From NCBI RefSeq assembly GCF_023062595.1, contig NZ_JALLAN010000015.1, positions 1-64,000 on the forward strand: a stretch of DNA of 64,000 bases. Reading direction: 5' to 3'. The notes below the pieces were generated by a model. It saw only the letters and a list, made by a program, of their open reading frames with translations, did not search any database and was not told the DNA's origin. Within the stretch, counting starts at the first letter, position 1. Every line of letters begins with the position of its first letter. Below, one piece after another: positions 26,255 to 34,784 of the stretch. The DNA is from Arthrobacter rhizosphaerae (lineage in GTDB: Bacteria; Actinomycetota; Actinomycetes; Actinomycetales; Micrococcaceae). The position numbers and the translations under genes are program-made.

Positions 26255-26350
26255 TCAGCTCATTTGGCCGAGGGAAGTTGCGCCAAACACGAGGGTGTCG
26301 GTGTCATATGAGTGCGCCAATTGGCGATTGAAGCCGCAGATCCGGGTGCT
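26255..26350 (-). pseudogene. Coding-like remnant in the oxidase leader
   Basis: The minus strand ending at TGA 26255 reads GSTRICGFNRQLAHSYD, then TDTLVFGATSLGQMS, protein-like over about 32 residues without a start. I do not recognise the family. It may be the tail of a gene deleted when the operon was assembled, or chance. Confidence 0.25.
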
Positions 26351-26454
26351 GCCCTTACCTGCTGCTGATCGCTTTCACTGCTCCTTGCCCAAGATCCTGG
26401 GGCCTTGGAGCGTCGTTAAGTAATGCTACTCACAGAACGGGTAGTTAGACAAGA

Positions 26455-26465
26455 TTGTCCGACAT
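26455..26465. promoter_or_regulatory. Candidate GntR operator upstream of the oxidase/importer operon
   Basis: CAAGATTGTCCGACAT contains TTGTC-C-GACA, a near-palindrome matching the TTGTnnnACAA pattern of FadR-like GntR proteins. The extended form CAAGATTGTC recurs at 31461 and 39854. A gntR gene lies 1.75 kb away. The site lies ~220 bp before the oxidase start, implying a long leader or a promoter near 26450. Confidence 0.55.
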
Positions 26466-26572
26466 AAATTTTGGACGATTTTCCGCGAAGGGCTTTTTCT
26501 CGGGCATGACTGCACCCTTCAGGCGATTTCCGCTCTGTGTTATGGCTACTCAGATCGGAATGATCCCGCTCT

Positions 26573-26736
26573 ATGGCGGACGTTTTGGCTGATGTCCCGG
26601 GTGGCAGCACCAAAGGAAAGCGTGCGGCGCGCTTACGGGGGTTGGCTAAGGTAGACCCTCGGGGGACTCAGGCGCGGGAGGGCGTTCTGGGCGGCATCCT
26701 GAAAGCTGAGGTCATGCTCCGGCCTCTAGAGCCGTA
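26573..26736 (+). CDS. Possible 54-residue small protein
   Basis: ATG 26573 opens a 54-residue frame (ADVLADVPGGSTKGKRAARL, then a GTQAREGVLGGIL segment) in an otherwise empty 640-bp interval. It is basic and could be a remnant of a larger gene. No ribosome site or family is recognised. Between it and the thrC stop (26874) I see nothing else. Confidence 0.2.
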
Positions 26737-26873
26737 GGCATCTGGAATATCGGTGGGATTACCGGAAGGTCAGCTCAGCCGATAACGGCACGCCGAGTAG
26801 GCCGAATGGGGTGCGCCATAAAGGTTCTCTCTTTACTTCGCGGTGCACTTTGGTAGCCGCGATGGATCAGGGT

Positions 26874-27980
26874 CTATGATTCTTCCAGCCCCAGTTCAGT
26901 AGCAACAGTCACGACGTCGTTGGAAACCTTGACGGGCTGCACTTCGCTGCCGTCTTCGGTCCTGAGCGCCCACTGGGGATCCTTCAGGCCGTGACCGGTG
27001 ACGGTGATGACTATGGTCTTGCCGGTGGGAACCTGGCCGGCAGCGTGCTTCTTGATCAGGCCTGCGACTCCGGCTGCTGAGCCCGGTTCCACAAAGACGC
27101 CTTCGCGGGCAGACAGCCAGCGGTGCGCGTCCAGGATTTCCTCATCAGTGACGGCTTCAATCACGCCGCCGGATTCGTCCCGGGCAGCGACGGCAGTGTC
27201 CCAGGATGCCGGGTTGCCGATCCGGATGGCAGTGGCAATAGTGTCCGGTTCCGTGATCGGATGGCCGGCGACAAACGGTGCTGCACCGGCGGCCTGGAAA
27301 CCCCACATGACAGGTGTTTTGGTGGAGACGGCCGGAAGCGTGCCTGCGGTCAGGGATTCGAAGGGTGCCGAGTACTCCTTGTAACCCTTCCAGTACGCGC
27401 TGATGTTGCCGGCATTCCCTACCGGAAGTACGTGGTAGTCCGGGGCGTCACCGAGGGCGTCAACGATTTCGAAGGCACCGGTTTTCTGGCCTTCGATCCT
27501 CGCCGGGTTGACCGAGTTCACCAGGAAGACGGGGTAGGAGTCACCCAGCTTGCGGGCGATGTCCAGGCAGTCATCGAAGTTCCCGTCCACCTGCAGCAGC
27601 GTCGCGCCGTGGGCGATGGCCTGGCTCAGTTTGCCCATCGAGATCTTCCCTTCAGGCACCAACACTGCGCACTTCAGGCCGGCCGCCGTTGCGTACGCCG
27701 CCGCGGAAGCGGAGGTGTTGCCAGTGGAAGCACAAACCACCGCTTTGGCGCCTGCCGCAACCGCTGCCGTCATGGCCATGGTCATGCCGCGGTCCTTGAA
27801 GGAACCGGTCGGGTTCATGCCTTCGACCTTGAGGTAGACGGTGGAGCCGGTAAGTTCGGAAAGCTGCCGGGCGTGGACCAGCGGAGTGCCGCCCTCACCG
27901 AGGGAGATTACCTTTGTGGCTTCCGTAACAGGCAAACGATCAGCGTATTCGCGGACTACTCCGCGCCATTGGTGAGCCAC
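26874..27980 (-). CDS. thrC: Threonine synthase
   Basis: A 368-residue PLP enzyme converting O-phosphohomoserine to threonine. The PLP lysine is Lys62 in [24 protein letters not shown] and [18 protein letters not shown] hold the phosphate-binding loops, and length matches the short actinobacterial form. GTG 27980 directly follows the TAA (27981-27983) of a homoserine dehydrogenase tail, the normal hom-thrC junction of actinobacteria, but here hom is reduced to about 29 codons. No thrB follows. It may now depend on a new promoter or belong to the catabolic island. Confidence 0.93.
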   Translation of the reverse strand: MAHQWRGVVREYADRLPVTEATKVISLGEGGTPLVHARQLSELTGSTVYLKVEGMNPTGSFKDRGMTMAMTAAVAAGAKAVVCASTGNTSASAAAYATAAGLKCAVLVPEGKISMGKLSQAIAHGATLLQVDGNFDDCLDIARKLGDSYPVFLVNSVNPARIEGQKTGAFEIVDALGDAPDYHVLPVGNAGNISAYWKGYKEYSAPFESLTAGTLPAVSTKTPVMWGFQAAGAAPFVAGHPITEPDTIATAIRIGNPASWDTAVAARDESGGVIEAVTDEEILDAHRWLSAREGVFVEPGSAAGVAGLIKKHAAGQVPTGKTIVITVTGHGLKDPQWALRTEDGSEVQPVKVSNDVVTVATELGLEES

Positions 27981-28070
27981 TTAGACTCCTTCTACCCGCA
28001 GTACGGATGTAACGGAATTGATGACGTCAAGGCCCTTCACGGCCTCAACGGCTGCTGCAAGTGCGCAGCT
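27981..28070 (-). pseudogene. hom: 3' stub of homoserine dehydrogenase
   Basis: The minus strand reads LAAAVEAVKGLDVINSV, then TSVLRVEGV and TAA, matching the conserved C-terminus of actinobacterial Hom (..VNSVTSVLRVEG-). An in-frame stop lies just upstream, near 28075, and no other Hom sequence is found. It remains fused to its natural neighbour thrC. The 140 bp between it and the GntR gene hold nothing recognisable. Confidence 0.7.
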
Positions 28071-28211
28071 TTATATGCGCCAGAGCATGAGGGCTCGGCG
28101 CATGTGTCCCAATTTTGGCCAGAACACCGAACGGCTCCGCCGCTCCAGACCAACGTGTTCGCCACCCCATGCTTTGATTGGGAGTAGTTCCGAAAGGTTG
28201 ACTTCATCCGA

Positions 28212-28907
28212 TCACAAGGTTCGACCGGGTATCTCCGCCTCGTCGTGCTGGTGGTAGTGGTCCTCTATCGCGCGATGAAGAACCTCGGGATCCCCGCTCA
28301 CGAGGGCATCGAGCAGTTCAAGATGCCGTTCGGTAGCGACGCTGCCGGGGTACTTGATGCCCGGGCGCAGGATCGTTGGGACGGTAATCACATTTAGAAA
28401 TGGTTGCTGCCTTAGCCAGGTGTCTATCAGCCATGGGCGCTTAGACTCAGCTATCAGTGAGCCATGAAAAGTACGATCCAGCTCCCAGAACCTGTCAAAA
28501 TCACGCAACAAGTCGAGTTCGCTCATCTGCTCGGCGCTCTCCCGCATGATCTGCACAGTCTCCGAGCTGACGGGAAATCTGATGCTCCGAATGGCTTGCA
28601 GTTCAATCATGGCGAACACCTCGCCGAGTCCCACGACGTCTTCGTGGGTGAATTCCCGGACTGTATAACCCCTGTGCGCTTCCCCTATGACGAATCCCAT
28701 GGCCGCCAGACGCTGAAGGGCCTCACGAATGGTACCCCTGGAGACCTTGTGCTGTTCTGCCAGGTCAAGCTCGCCGAGCCTTTCCCTCGGGTACCGCGAG
28801 CCAAGCAGGATCTCGTTCCGAAGGGCGGTCGCTACCATGTCAACCCGGGTGGGGGGCTTCTTCTGCACCTTGCGGGAATCTGTTCCTGCTGGTAGTTCTT
28901 CGATCAT
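28212..28907 (-). CDS. GntR family regulator (FCD effector domain)
   Basis: A 231-residue GntR protein. The winged helix reads RNEILLGSRYPRERLGELDLAEQHKVSRGTIREALQRLAAMGFV; the helical FCD-type domain follows with histidines that could bind a metal (FHGSL, RHLELL, DHYHQHD). ATG 28907 has AGGAG eight bases upstream. Its placement beside the deacylase and oxidases, and the TTGTCnGACA motifs in three promoters of the region, make it the best candidate local regulator. The effector is unknown. Confidence 0.88.
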   Translation of the reverse strand: MIEELPAGTDSRKVQKKPPTRVDMVATALRNEILLGSRYPRERLGELDLAEQHKVSRGTIREALQRLAAMGFVIGEAHRGYTVREFTHEDVVGLGEVFAMIELQAIRSIRFPVSSETVQIMRESAEQMSELDLLRDFDRFWELDRTFHGSLIAESKRPWLIDTWLRQQPFLNVITVPTILRPGIKYPGSVATERHLELLDALVSGDPEVLHRAIEDHYHQHDEAEIPGRTL

Positions 28908-29138
28908 TGTCGATACTCCTAGCCTGTTCGCGATACGGACACGAGGCATTACAACCGCGGTCTGCAACATTAATTACATCAGTTGTTTTGCCATCTGTTG
29001 TCCGTCCACTCCCAGATGCGATGATCTACATCGGCTGACAGGTTGATGAGGGAGTAAAAGCCTGAACAACTTCAACGGCGATTCCTATCCTCCAATGGGT
29101 TGGGTGCGGTATCGGTCCCAGCATGCAATGTGGCGCAG

Positions 29139-30116
29139 CTACATAGGCGTAGCGATACAAGCGATGAGATCACCAGTGTTCGCCGCCAGACTCGACAACC
29201 CATAAATGAGTACGCCCGGAACCGGAGACCGTGCCTCCTGAAGCACAGCCCCAAACGGATCCTCGACGACGCCAAGTAAGGCGCCGGCCTCGATGGATGA
29301 ACCCGGCGCAAGACGGGGAAACCACAGGCCAGGGCTTTCGCACATCACACGTTGGCTCTTGAACCCAGGCAGCGGTGTTCTCGGTTCGCTGTCCACATTG
29401 AGCAGACCCGCGAACTTCACTATTCGATGAAGGCCATCCCGCTGGACTGCCACTTCTGGCGGGGACCACCTGCCCTCTCCGCCGACTTCGACGAGGACCG
29501 AGGGTATCCCGGCATGTGCAGCGGCCGTAATGGAAGATCCCTCGGTTTCCACCAACACAACCCGCGAAATATCAAATTGACTAGCCAGCTTGAGTGACGC
29601 GTCGTCTATGCCGGGCGTGCCGACCGGGCAGACGCCGGCAAAGTTATCCAGAACCTCAGGGATGTCACCGCTGTGACAATCCACGAAGTAGTTTCCACGA
29701 GAGATAACGTTTGACCACAGCCAGTATGCAAGCTGCTCGGTGGGTCCGCCATTTGGATTGCCCGGAAAGGCGCGGTTGAGATTCTTTCCATCCATCGGGT
29801 TGATGAAAGGACTTCTGTTCCGGAAAGAGAGAGGACTGGACTGTAGCGACGCGATTACAGTTCCTCGAATCGCCGTGGGATCGAGGCCGAGAACAAATTC
29901 CCGCACGGCAACCATGGGAACGTATTCGCCGCCGTGGACTCCCGCCGTCACAGCAAGAACCGGCCCGGGCCTTTCACCATGAACGATCACAACGGGAAGC
30001 TCAAGTGCCTCTCCGTCAATCTCGAGTGAACAGTAGCCCGATGACCGTGTCCCTGGCTGAGCAACCAGGTTCCCTACCTTGAACGGCTCACGTGGACGAT
30101 TCATCTGGATTCCCAT
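29139..30116 (-). CDS. Succinylglutamate desuccinylase/aspartoacylase family deacylase
   Basis: A 325-residue zinc hydrolase of the AstE/AspA family. Metal ligands are visible as His61 and Glu64 (GVHGGEY) and His148 (DCHSGD); NLNRAFPG supplies the substrate arginine; and a beta-rich C-terminal domain follows. Members remove acyl groups from N-acyl amino acids; DoeB in ectoine breakdown is one. It probably liberates a free amino group from an imported compound. It lies nine bases after the second flavin oxidase, in one operon. The exact acyl substrate is not readable. Confidence 0.85.
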   Translation of the reverse strand: MGIQMNRPREPFKVGNLVAQPGTRSSGYCSLEIDGEALELPVVIVHGERPGPVLAVTAGVHGGEYVPMVAVREFVLGLDPTAIRGTVIASLQSSPLSFRNRSPFINPMDGKNLNRAFPGNPNGGPTEQLAYWLWSNVISRGNYFVDCHSGDIPEVLDNFAGVCPVGTPGIDDASLKLASQFDISRVVLVETEGSSITAAAHAGIPSVLVEVGGEGRWSPPEVAVQRDGLHRIVKFAGLLNVDSEPRTPLPGFKSQRVMCESPGLWFPRLAPGSSIEAGALLGVVEDPFGAVLQEARSPVPGVLIYGLSSLAANTGDLIACIATPM

Positions 30117-30125
30117 GACTACTAC

Positions 30126-31310
30126 TCAGCTTAGAGGCAATGACGTGAATTGAGAGTCTGGTCCAAGGAACCTGGCAGGGTTCATGAAACTGACGTCGGT
30201 GGCCGTCGTGCCGTCCAGAACCAGGTCAGCGGCAATAGCTCCGAGGGCAGACGCCATCTTGAAGCCGTGGCCGGAGAAGCCGACCGCCACTACAACGCCT
30301 GCCATTCCTGGCACTGTCCCCAACAACCCGGTGTCGTCTGGGGTATAACCATCTGCGCACAGGGCAACCCGCACCGGGTCGGGAATCAGTCCAGGAAGGA
30401 ATTCCCGGACCCACGCCAAGATGGGCTTCAAATACTCAGGGTCCCACGAAAGAGGCTTCTCCATGGACTCCACCTCGTCCATATAAACACTCCCAGCGAC
30501 TTTCACCGTCCAGCCATCTGCGCTCGGGAATCCATAGAACCGAACTTTGTCCGGCCGCTCGTCTTCCTCGGACCTCCGGAGGAAGACCGGCAGGCCTTCT
30601 CGGCAGAATACGGATGGATCCACAGCGGGGAACCATGTCAGGACTTGCGGCAAAACGGAAAGGTGAACGCCCAGTTCCTTGCACACCGCCCCGGCACCAG
30701 TGCCCTGCGAGATGATCACCCGGGAGGCAATTATTTCTTCCTGATCTGTTCGGACGATGTATCGGTCACCGTACGTCTCAATGGTGTGGGCTTTCCGGTT
30801 CGCCAAAAATTTAGCACCAAGCCGTGTGGCCTCAATCAGGGCGGCGGTCACGGCCTTTTCTGACTTCAGGTAGCCTCCCTCAGGATCAAAGACAGCCACA
30901 TCGGTCTCCCTGATCACATGATCGGGATACTTTGCCCTGGCCTCATCGCCCCGCAGAAGTTCGTAGTCGAGGCCATGCTCCTGCCCCGCCGCAATGAGTG
31001 ATGCCAACCGCGGGTTGTGCTCGTCGAAGATCGTGACGGCGCCTGTGGCCTCAAGCAGCTGTGTCCCGCTAATTTGTTCCAGCTCACGCCATAGATCCTG
31101 TGCCCTTTGCAGGATGGGTGTGTAATGCCCGCCTTCTGCATAGACCTTACGGAAAACGCGCGATTCCCCGGCGTAGGCGGAAAAGGGGCCCGGGATCGAA
31201 AATCTGTCTATGCCAATGACCTGCAGGCCGCGGGATGCGAGCTGCCAGCTTGCCATGCTTCCTACAGAGCCCACACCGACGACGACGACGTCCGTTTCGA
31301 GTGCTGTCAT
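30126..31310 (-). CDS. MSOX/MTOX-family FAD-dependent amine oxidase with covalent-flavin cysteine
   Basis: A 394-residue flavoprotein with Rossmann motif VVVVGVGSVGSMASWQLASRGLQVIGIDRF, SAYAGESRVFRKVY and a C-terminal VGFSGHGFKMASALG. Cys318 in VALCADGYTPDD aligns with the 8-alpha-S-cysteinyl-FAD residue of monomeric sarcosine oxidase (near residue 315 there), so covalent flavin is expected. It would oxidise an N-methyl or secondary amine to imine with H2O2 release. ATG 31310 follows AGGTAAAACC; an in-frame codon 153 bases further out would overlap the operator region. Co-transcribed with the deacylase. Confidence 0.88.
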   Translation of the reverse strand: MTALETDVVVVGVGSVGSMASWQLASRGLQVIGIDRFSIPGPFSAYAGESRVFRKVYAEGGHYTPILQRAQDLWRELEQISGTQLLEATGAVTIFDEHNPRLASLIAAGQEHGLDYELLRGDEARAKYPDHVIRETDVAVFDPEGGYLKSEKAVTAALIEATRLGAKFLANRKAHTIETYGDRYIVRTDQEEIIASRVIISQGTGAGAVCKELGVHLSVLPQVLTWFPAVDPSVFCREGLPVFLRRSEEDERPDKVRFYGFPSADGWTVKVAGSVYMDEVESMEKPLSWDPEYLKPILAWVREFLPGLIPDPVRVALCADGYTPDDTGLLGTVPGMAGVVVAVGFSGHGFKMASALGAIAADLVLDGTTATDVSFMNPARFLGPDSQFTSLPLS

Positions 31311-31464
31311 GGTTTTACCTAGCTTTCCGTGATGAGGGTTTGGCTTTGCAGACGACTGGAGCGACCTGTATAAGCTCGCGGCCTGCTCTAACGCATGACC
31401 GCTCGACCTTAAACGTGTCTGTCCTGGAGCTTCTTCCGGTGCTCCATATCGTGTTCTAATCAAG

Positions 31465-31489
31465 ATTGTCTGTCATTATTGTAGGACAG
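31465..31489. promoter_or_regulatory. Candidate double GntR operator between oxidase and cupin genes
   Basis: CAAGATTGTCTGTCA and, 13 bp on, ATTGTAGGACAG lie in the gap between the divergent flavin oxidase (start 31310) and cupin (start 31628). Both carry the TTGTnnGACA-like core seen at 26455 and 39859. A shared site would let one regulator control both directions. Confidence 0.5.
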
Positions 31490-31627
31490 AAGCTATCATC
31501 AATCTAGCACCACGCACCCCCGTTAGGGAAGCATGGTTCCGCACGAATCAGGGGTGATTCCTACACCCACCGACAAAAATTAATGGCGATCTTTTATCAG
31601 GCGAAGTGGCCTAGAACGGGAGCAAGT

Positions 31628-31981
31628 ATGGTCAAGGCGACAGTATTGAATGACACAACAACAGCTGATCCGGGGAAGCACGGTGCTAAGGCGACCAGTA
31701 GCACTCCGGGGCAGACTGAGGTGTCCCTGAGGGTATGGGATGGCGACGGTCTTCGGACCGGAATCTGGGAAGTTACCCCAGGCACGTTCACTAGCACACG
31801 TGAGGGTATCCACGAGATCTGCCAGATTCTCAGCGGATCGGCGACCATCACGGAAGCCGATGGAAACAGCTTTGATGTTGGGCCAGGCTCGCTTTTCGTC
31901 ACGCCTGTCGGCTGGTCCGGCAGCTGGACAGTACATGAAACCCTGCGCAAGATGTGGGTTGTCCAGGAGCTCCCCGCCTAG
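31628..31981 (+). CDS. Cupin domain protein (DUF861/EutQ-like), first copy
   Basis: A 117-residue single-domain cupin. It has VWDGDGLRTGIWEVTPGTFTSTREGIHEICQILSGSATITEADG and a second motif PGSLFVTPVGWSGSWTVHETLRK, typical of the cupin_3 (DUF861) group. Such proteins often sit beside FAD amine oxidases and ALDH genes in amine catabolism; their role is unclear. ATG 31628 follows GGGAGCAAGT. It is closely similar to the cupin at 40097-40459. A strong terminator follows at 32071. Confidence 0.85.
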   Translation: MVKATVLNDTTTADPGKHGAKATSSTPGQTEVSLRVWDGDGLRTGIWEVTPGTFTSTREGIHEICQILSGSATITEADGNSFDVGPGSLFVTPVGWSGSWTVHETLRKMWVVQELPA

Positions 31982-32070
31982 CCTGTTCACCAAAGGTTCG
32001 GACCTGCCTGCCGTTGTTTTTCGGGTCCTGGGCCTTGACGAACGGTGCAGCAACAGGTCTCGGTATCTAT

Positions 32071-32104
32071 GGGGAGGCCGAGTCCATATGGACTCGGCCT
32101 CCCC
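32071..32104. terminator. Perfect palindromic terminator after cupin 1
   Basis: A 34-bp perfect palindrome with arms GGGGAGGCCGAGTCCAT / ATGGACTCGGCCTCCCC, followed by GTTTC. It separates the cupin from the ALDH gene. The stem is very stable; the U-run is weak. Confidence 0.75.
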
Positions 32105-32189
32105 GTTTCAGCTGAGATACCCATTGGACTGAGTCCACACGTTCTACTTCCAAACCTCAACAGATCACCGACCGTTTCAGCGTCGGCTG

Positions 32190-33755
32190 ATGAAGGAACC
32201 CATGCTTGAATCCAACAACACGCTCGCCATATCTCAGGAAAGTGGCGAAGACACTGCAACAGTCGGGGCAAGGTCAGGGGTTGCGAACCTTCCCGGCGGC
32301 GCCTTCTTTGAAGGGCGGTGGCAAACTGCCGAGATGACTGTGGAGGTCCGTGACCCCCAGGACGGTTCCGTGGTGGGCTGGGTCTGTACGTCCACGCCGG
32401 GGGATGTGAAGCGCGCCATTGCGCACATTCACCGCCACCTGCAGGTTCAGGACTGGCCGCTGCGGGCTCGCCGGGAGGCGCTGGAGAAGGCGGTGCTGTT
32501 GCTGGGGGAGCAGTCAACACGGTTTTCCATAATTGTTGCGGCGGAGAGCAGCAAAACCATTAACGAGGCCGAGCGTGAGGTGCGCCGCTGCATGGAAACG
32601 CTGCGGCTTTCGGCTGCGGCGTCTGAGGAACTCGCTGGGGCGACACTGGGCTTTGATGACAGCCTGGCCGCGGGGAGCAAGGTCGGTTGGTACAGCCGGA
32701 AGCCGGTTGGCATTGTTGCCGCTATCACGCCGTTCAATGATCCGCTGAATTTGGTTGCGCACAAGCTGGGCCCGGCGCTGATCGGGGGTAACGGCGTTGT
32801 GCTGAAGCCGTCGGGGCGGACGCCTCTGAGCGGGTTGGCGCTGGTGGAGCTGCTGCTGGAAGCCGGTGTGCCGTCAGGACGGATTGCTGCGATTGTTTCC
32901 GGCCCGGGTGTGTCCGAAGCGCTGGTCACGGACGAGCGGGTTGACCTGATTTCCTTCACCGGCGGCCCGGCTACGGCCGATCGTATCGCTGCGGCGGCTG
33001 GGGCGAAGAAGATCCTCTCCGAACTCGGGGGGAACAACGCCACAATTGTCTGCGCCGATGCTGACCCGGTGGCTGCCGCGGCTGCGATTGTCGCCGGTGC
33101 CTTCGGCGTGGCGGGGCAGAACTGCCTCTCCGTACAGCGGGTCTACGTCCACACGTCGTTGTTTGAGCAGGTCCTGGAGCAGGTCACGGCCGGGACCAAG
33201 GCTCTAAGGACGGGGCCGAAGCTTGACCGGTCCACCGATATTGGGCCGATGATTTCCGAGGCCGAGGCCCGCCGGGTTGAGGAATGGGTGGAAGAAGCGC
33301 GTTCCGCCGGTGCAACCGTGCATGCCGGGGGAACGCGCCGGGGAGCGTTCTACGAGCCGACTGTGCTGACCGATGTGTTTTCCCGATGTCGGGTCATCCG
33401 GGATGAGGTCTTCGGGCCGGTGGTGAGCATCCTGCCCTTCATCGAGGTTCAGGACGCCATATACGAGGCGAACAACTCTGAATACGGGCTGCAGGCCGGC
33501 ATCTTCACGCAGTCCATCGATGTCGCTCTTGCCCTGGCGGACAAACTGCACGTTGGCACAGTGGTGATAAATGGCACCAGCGACGTGCGCATCGATTCCA
33601 TGCCCTTCGGCGGGTTCAAGAAGTCCGGCGTCGGCCGCGAAGGCGTCCGACACGCAGTCCACGAAATGACCCAACCCAAAAACACCATCATCAACCTGGC
33701 CGAGCCAAGATCGGACAGGCAGAGCCTTGACGGGCTCATAGAGACAACAGCATGA
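32190..33755 (+). CDS. Aldehyde dehydrogenase, lactaldehyde/phosphonoacetaldehyde-type
   Basis: A 521-residue NAD-dependent aldehyde dehydrogenase. It carries VAAITPFNDPLNLVAHKLGPAL, catalytic Glu in LSELGGNNATIV, and nucleophile Cys in AGQNCLSVQR, the pattern of lactaldehyde and phosphonoacetaldehyde dehydrogenases. It has a ~35-residue N-terminal extension. ATG 32202 has AAGGA close by and is an alternative start. It shares its family with the ALDH at 34781-36196, and its 3' end is repeated as a fragment at 46770-46904. An Lrp gene follows after 31 bp. It probably oxidises the aldehyde from the flavin oxidases. Confidence 0.87.
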   Translation: MKEPMLESNNTLAISQESGEDTATVGARSGVANLPGGAFFEGRWQTAEMTVEVRDPQDGSVVGWVCTSTPGDVKRAIAHIHRHLQVQDWPLRARREALEKAVLLLGEQSTRFSIIVAAESSKTINEAEREVRRCMETLRLSAAASEELAGATLGFDDSLAAGSKVGWYSRKPVGIVAAITPFNDPLNLVAHKLGPALIGGNGVVLKPSGRTPLSGLALVELLLEAGVPSGRIAAIVSGPGVSEALVTDERVDLISFTGGPATADRIAAAAGAKKILSELGGNNATIVCADADPVAAAAAIVAGAFGVAGQNCLSVQRVYVHTSLFEQVLEQVTAGTKALRTGPKLDRSTDIGPMISEAEARRVEEWVEEARSAGATVHAGGTRRGAFYEPTVLTDVFSRCRVIRDEVFGPVVSILPFIEVQDAIYEANNSEYGLQAGIFTQSIDVALALADKLHVGTVVINGTSDVRIDSMPFGGFKKSGVGREGVRHAVHEMTQPKNTIINLAEPRSDRQSLDGLIETTA

Positions 33756-33786
33756 ACACGCCGGATATCCGTAGATAGGAACGATC

Positions 33787-34230
33787 ATGTCAAAGAACCA
33801 CGGTGATGAGATTGACGCGAGGATACTGGCCGAGCTTCGGAACAACGCTCGAATCAGCCTTGCGCAATTGGGCGAACGCATTCTCCTTTCCCGCAACGCC
33901 GTTCGGCAGCGGATTGAACGCTTGGAGCGGGATGGCTACATTCGCGGCTACACGATCAAGGAGTCAGTGGTCGATGGACGTTCAAAAGCCAGCGCGTTCC
34001 TGCTAATCCAGCGCAGGGACCGAATGCGAGGCAGTGATGTTATCGCCGGTCTGCGTGCTATTCCGGAAGTGGTTATGTGCGATGTTGTCAGTGGGGAGCT
34101 CGACGTGGTCGTCAGGGTTGAAGCAGCCGATGTGGCACGGATCCAGGAGATTTGGCACCGGGTCTCCGAGTTTCCCGGGGTGAAGGACATCACAACTGCG
34201 CTGTCCCTTTCCACCGTGATCGACAGGTAG
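33787..34230 (+). CDS. Lrp/AsnC family regulator
   Basis: A 147-residue regulator. The N-terminal helix-turn-helix reads IDARILAELRNNARISLAQLGERILLSRNAVRQRIERLERDGYIRGYTI; the RAM ligand-binding domain follows (AFLLIQRRDRMRGSDVIAGLRAIPEVVMCDVVSGELDVVVRV). Lrp proteins sense amino acids as octamers. It is 31 bp behind the ALDH gene and likely co-transcribed. Ectoine catabolic clusters carry an AsnC regulator in a comparable place, but no ectoine hydrolase is present here. Confidence 0.9.
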   Translation: MSKNHGDEIDARILAELRNNARISLAQLGERILLSRNAVRQRIERLERDGYIRGYTIKESVVDGRSKASAFLLIQRRDRMRGSDVIAGLRAIPEVVMCDVVSGELDVVVRVEAADVARIQEIWHRVSEFPGVKDITTALSLSTVIDR

Positions 34231-34258
34231 TTCCGGATTTGCACACCTAATTGAGCTC

Positions 34259-34292
34259 CAGCGGTGCAGGATCATAGGACTCTGCACCGCTG
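34259..34292. terminator. Hairpin between convergent Lrp and hypothetical genes
   Basis: CAGCGGTGCAG and CTGCACCGCTG pair perfectly over a 12-base loop. It lies between convergent genes, so it likely ends both; a proper U-run is missing. Confidence 0.55.
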
Positions 34293-34352
34293 AAAAGAAG
34301 AATATGCAGCCCATCGGAGCTCTCAACAGCTACGTCAACATGAGCTGTTCGA

Positions 34353-34784
34353 CTAGAGACGTGGGCGTTTCCTTGGCTTAGTTGAATCCATTAAAGGCGG
34401 CCCTGCCCTTCGAGCGCCGCTACTATTACTGGCCACTACTATTACTGCTTCTCCGAAGCACAACATTTTGCGACCAGTGGCGTCGTCGGGCCATACCCAT
34501 ATGACGGAACCATCGGGCATAAGATCATCAATCACTGCAGATCCGCTGAACCCGTCCGCTTCAAAGAACACTCGGGTGCCGACCGAGAAATCAAGCCCCT
34601 GCCCTGCGTCCGCATTGATTTGACTGCACTCGTCCACGTGACTGTTCGAGGAAGCTGCCACCTGTTTTGTTTTGGTGATGAGGGGGGTCATGAGCCGAGG
34701 GCGTCTTTTGATGCGTTTGCTGCCCTTTACGGGAAGGGGGGATTCAACTGACATTGGCTTAGCCTCTTGAACATCTGCGTTCAT
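34353..34784 (-). CDS. Hypothetical protein coupled to an ALDH gene
   Basis: A 143-residue protein of unknown family. The first 60 residues are basic and low in complexity (KGSKRIKRRPRLMTPLITK). A compact beta-type core follows (VGTRVFFEADGFSGSAVIDD .. GSVIWVWPDDATGRKMLCFGEAVIVV), reminiscent of small SH3-like barrels. The tail is again basic. Its start overlaps the ALDH stop by four bases (ATGA), which argues that it is translated and belongs to the hom-ALDH operon. DNA or RNA binding is a guess. Confidence 0.5.
   Translation of the reverse strand: MNADVQEAKPMSVESPLPVKGSKRIKRRPRLMTPLITKTKQVAASSNSHVDECSQINADAGQGLDFSVGTRVFFEADGFSGSAVIDDLMPDGSVIWVWPDDATGRKMLCFGEAVIVVASNSSGARRAGPPLMDSTKPRKRPRL

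Noticed and set aside
26236-26450. Riboswitch in the ~215-nt leader of the oxidase operon
   Set aside because: I compared it with memory of glycine, SAM, guanidine and similar consensus cores and found none. Protein-like remnant text fits better.
27123-28187. 354-codon plus-strand frame across thrC
   Set aside because: It runs antisense to thrC, whose motifs are unambiguous, and has no family features.
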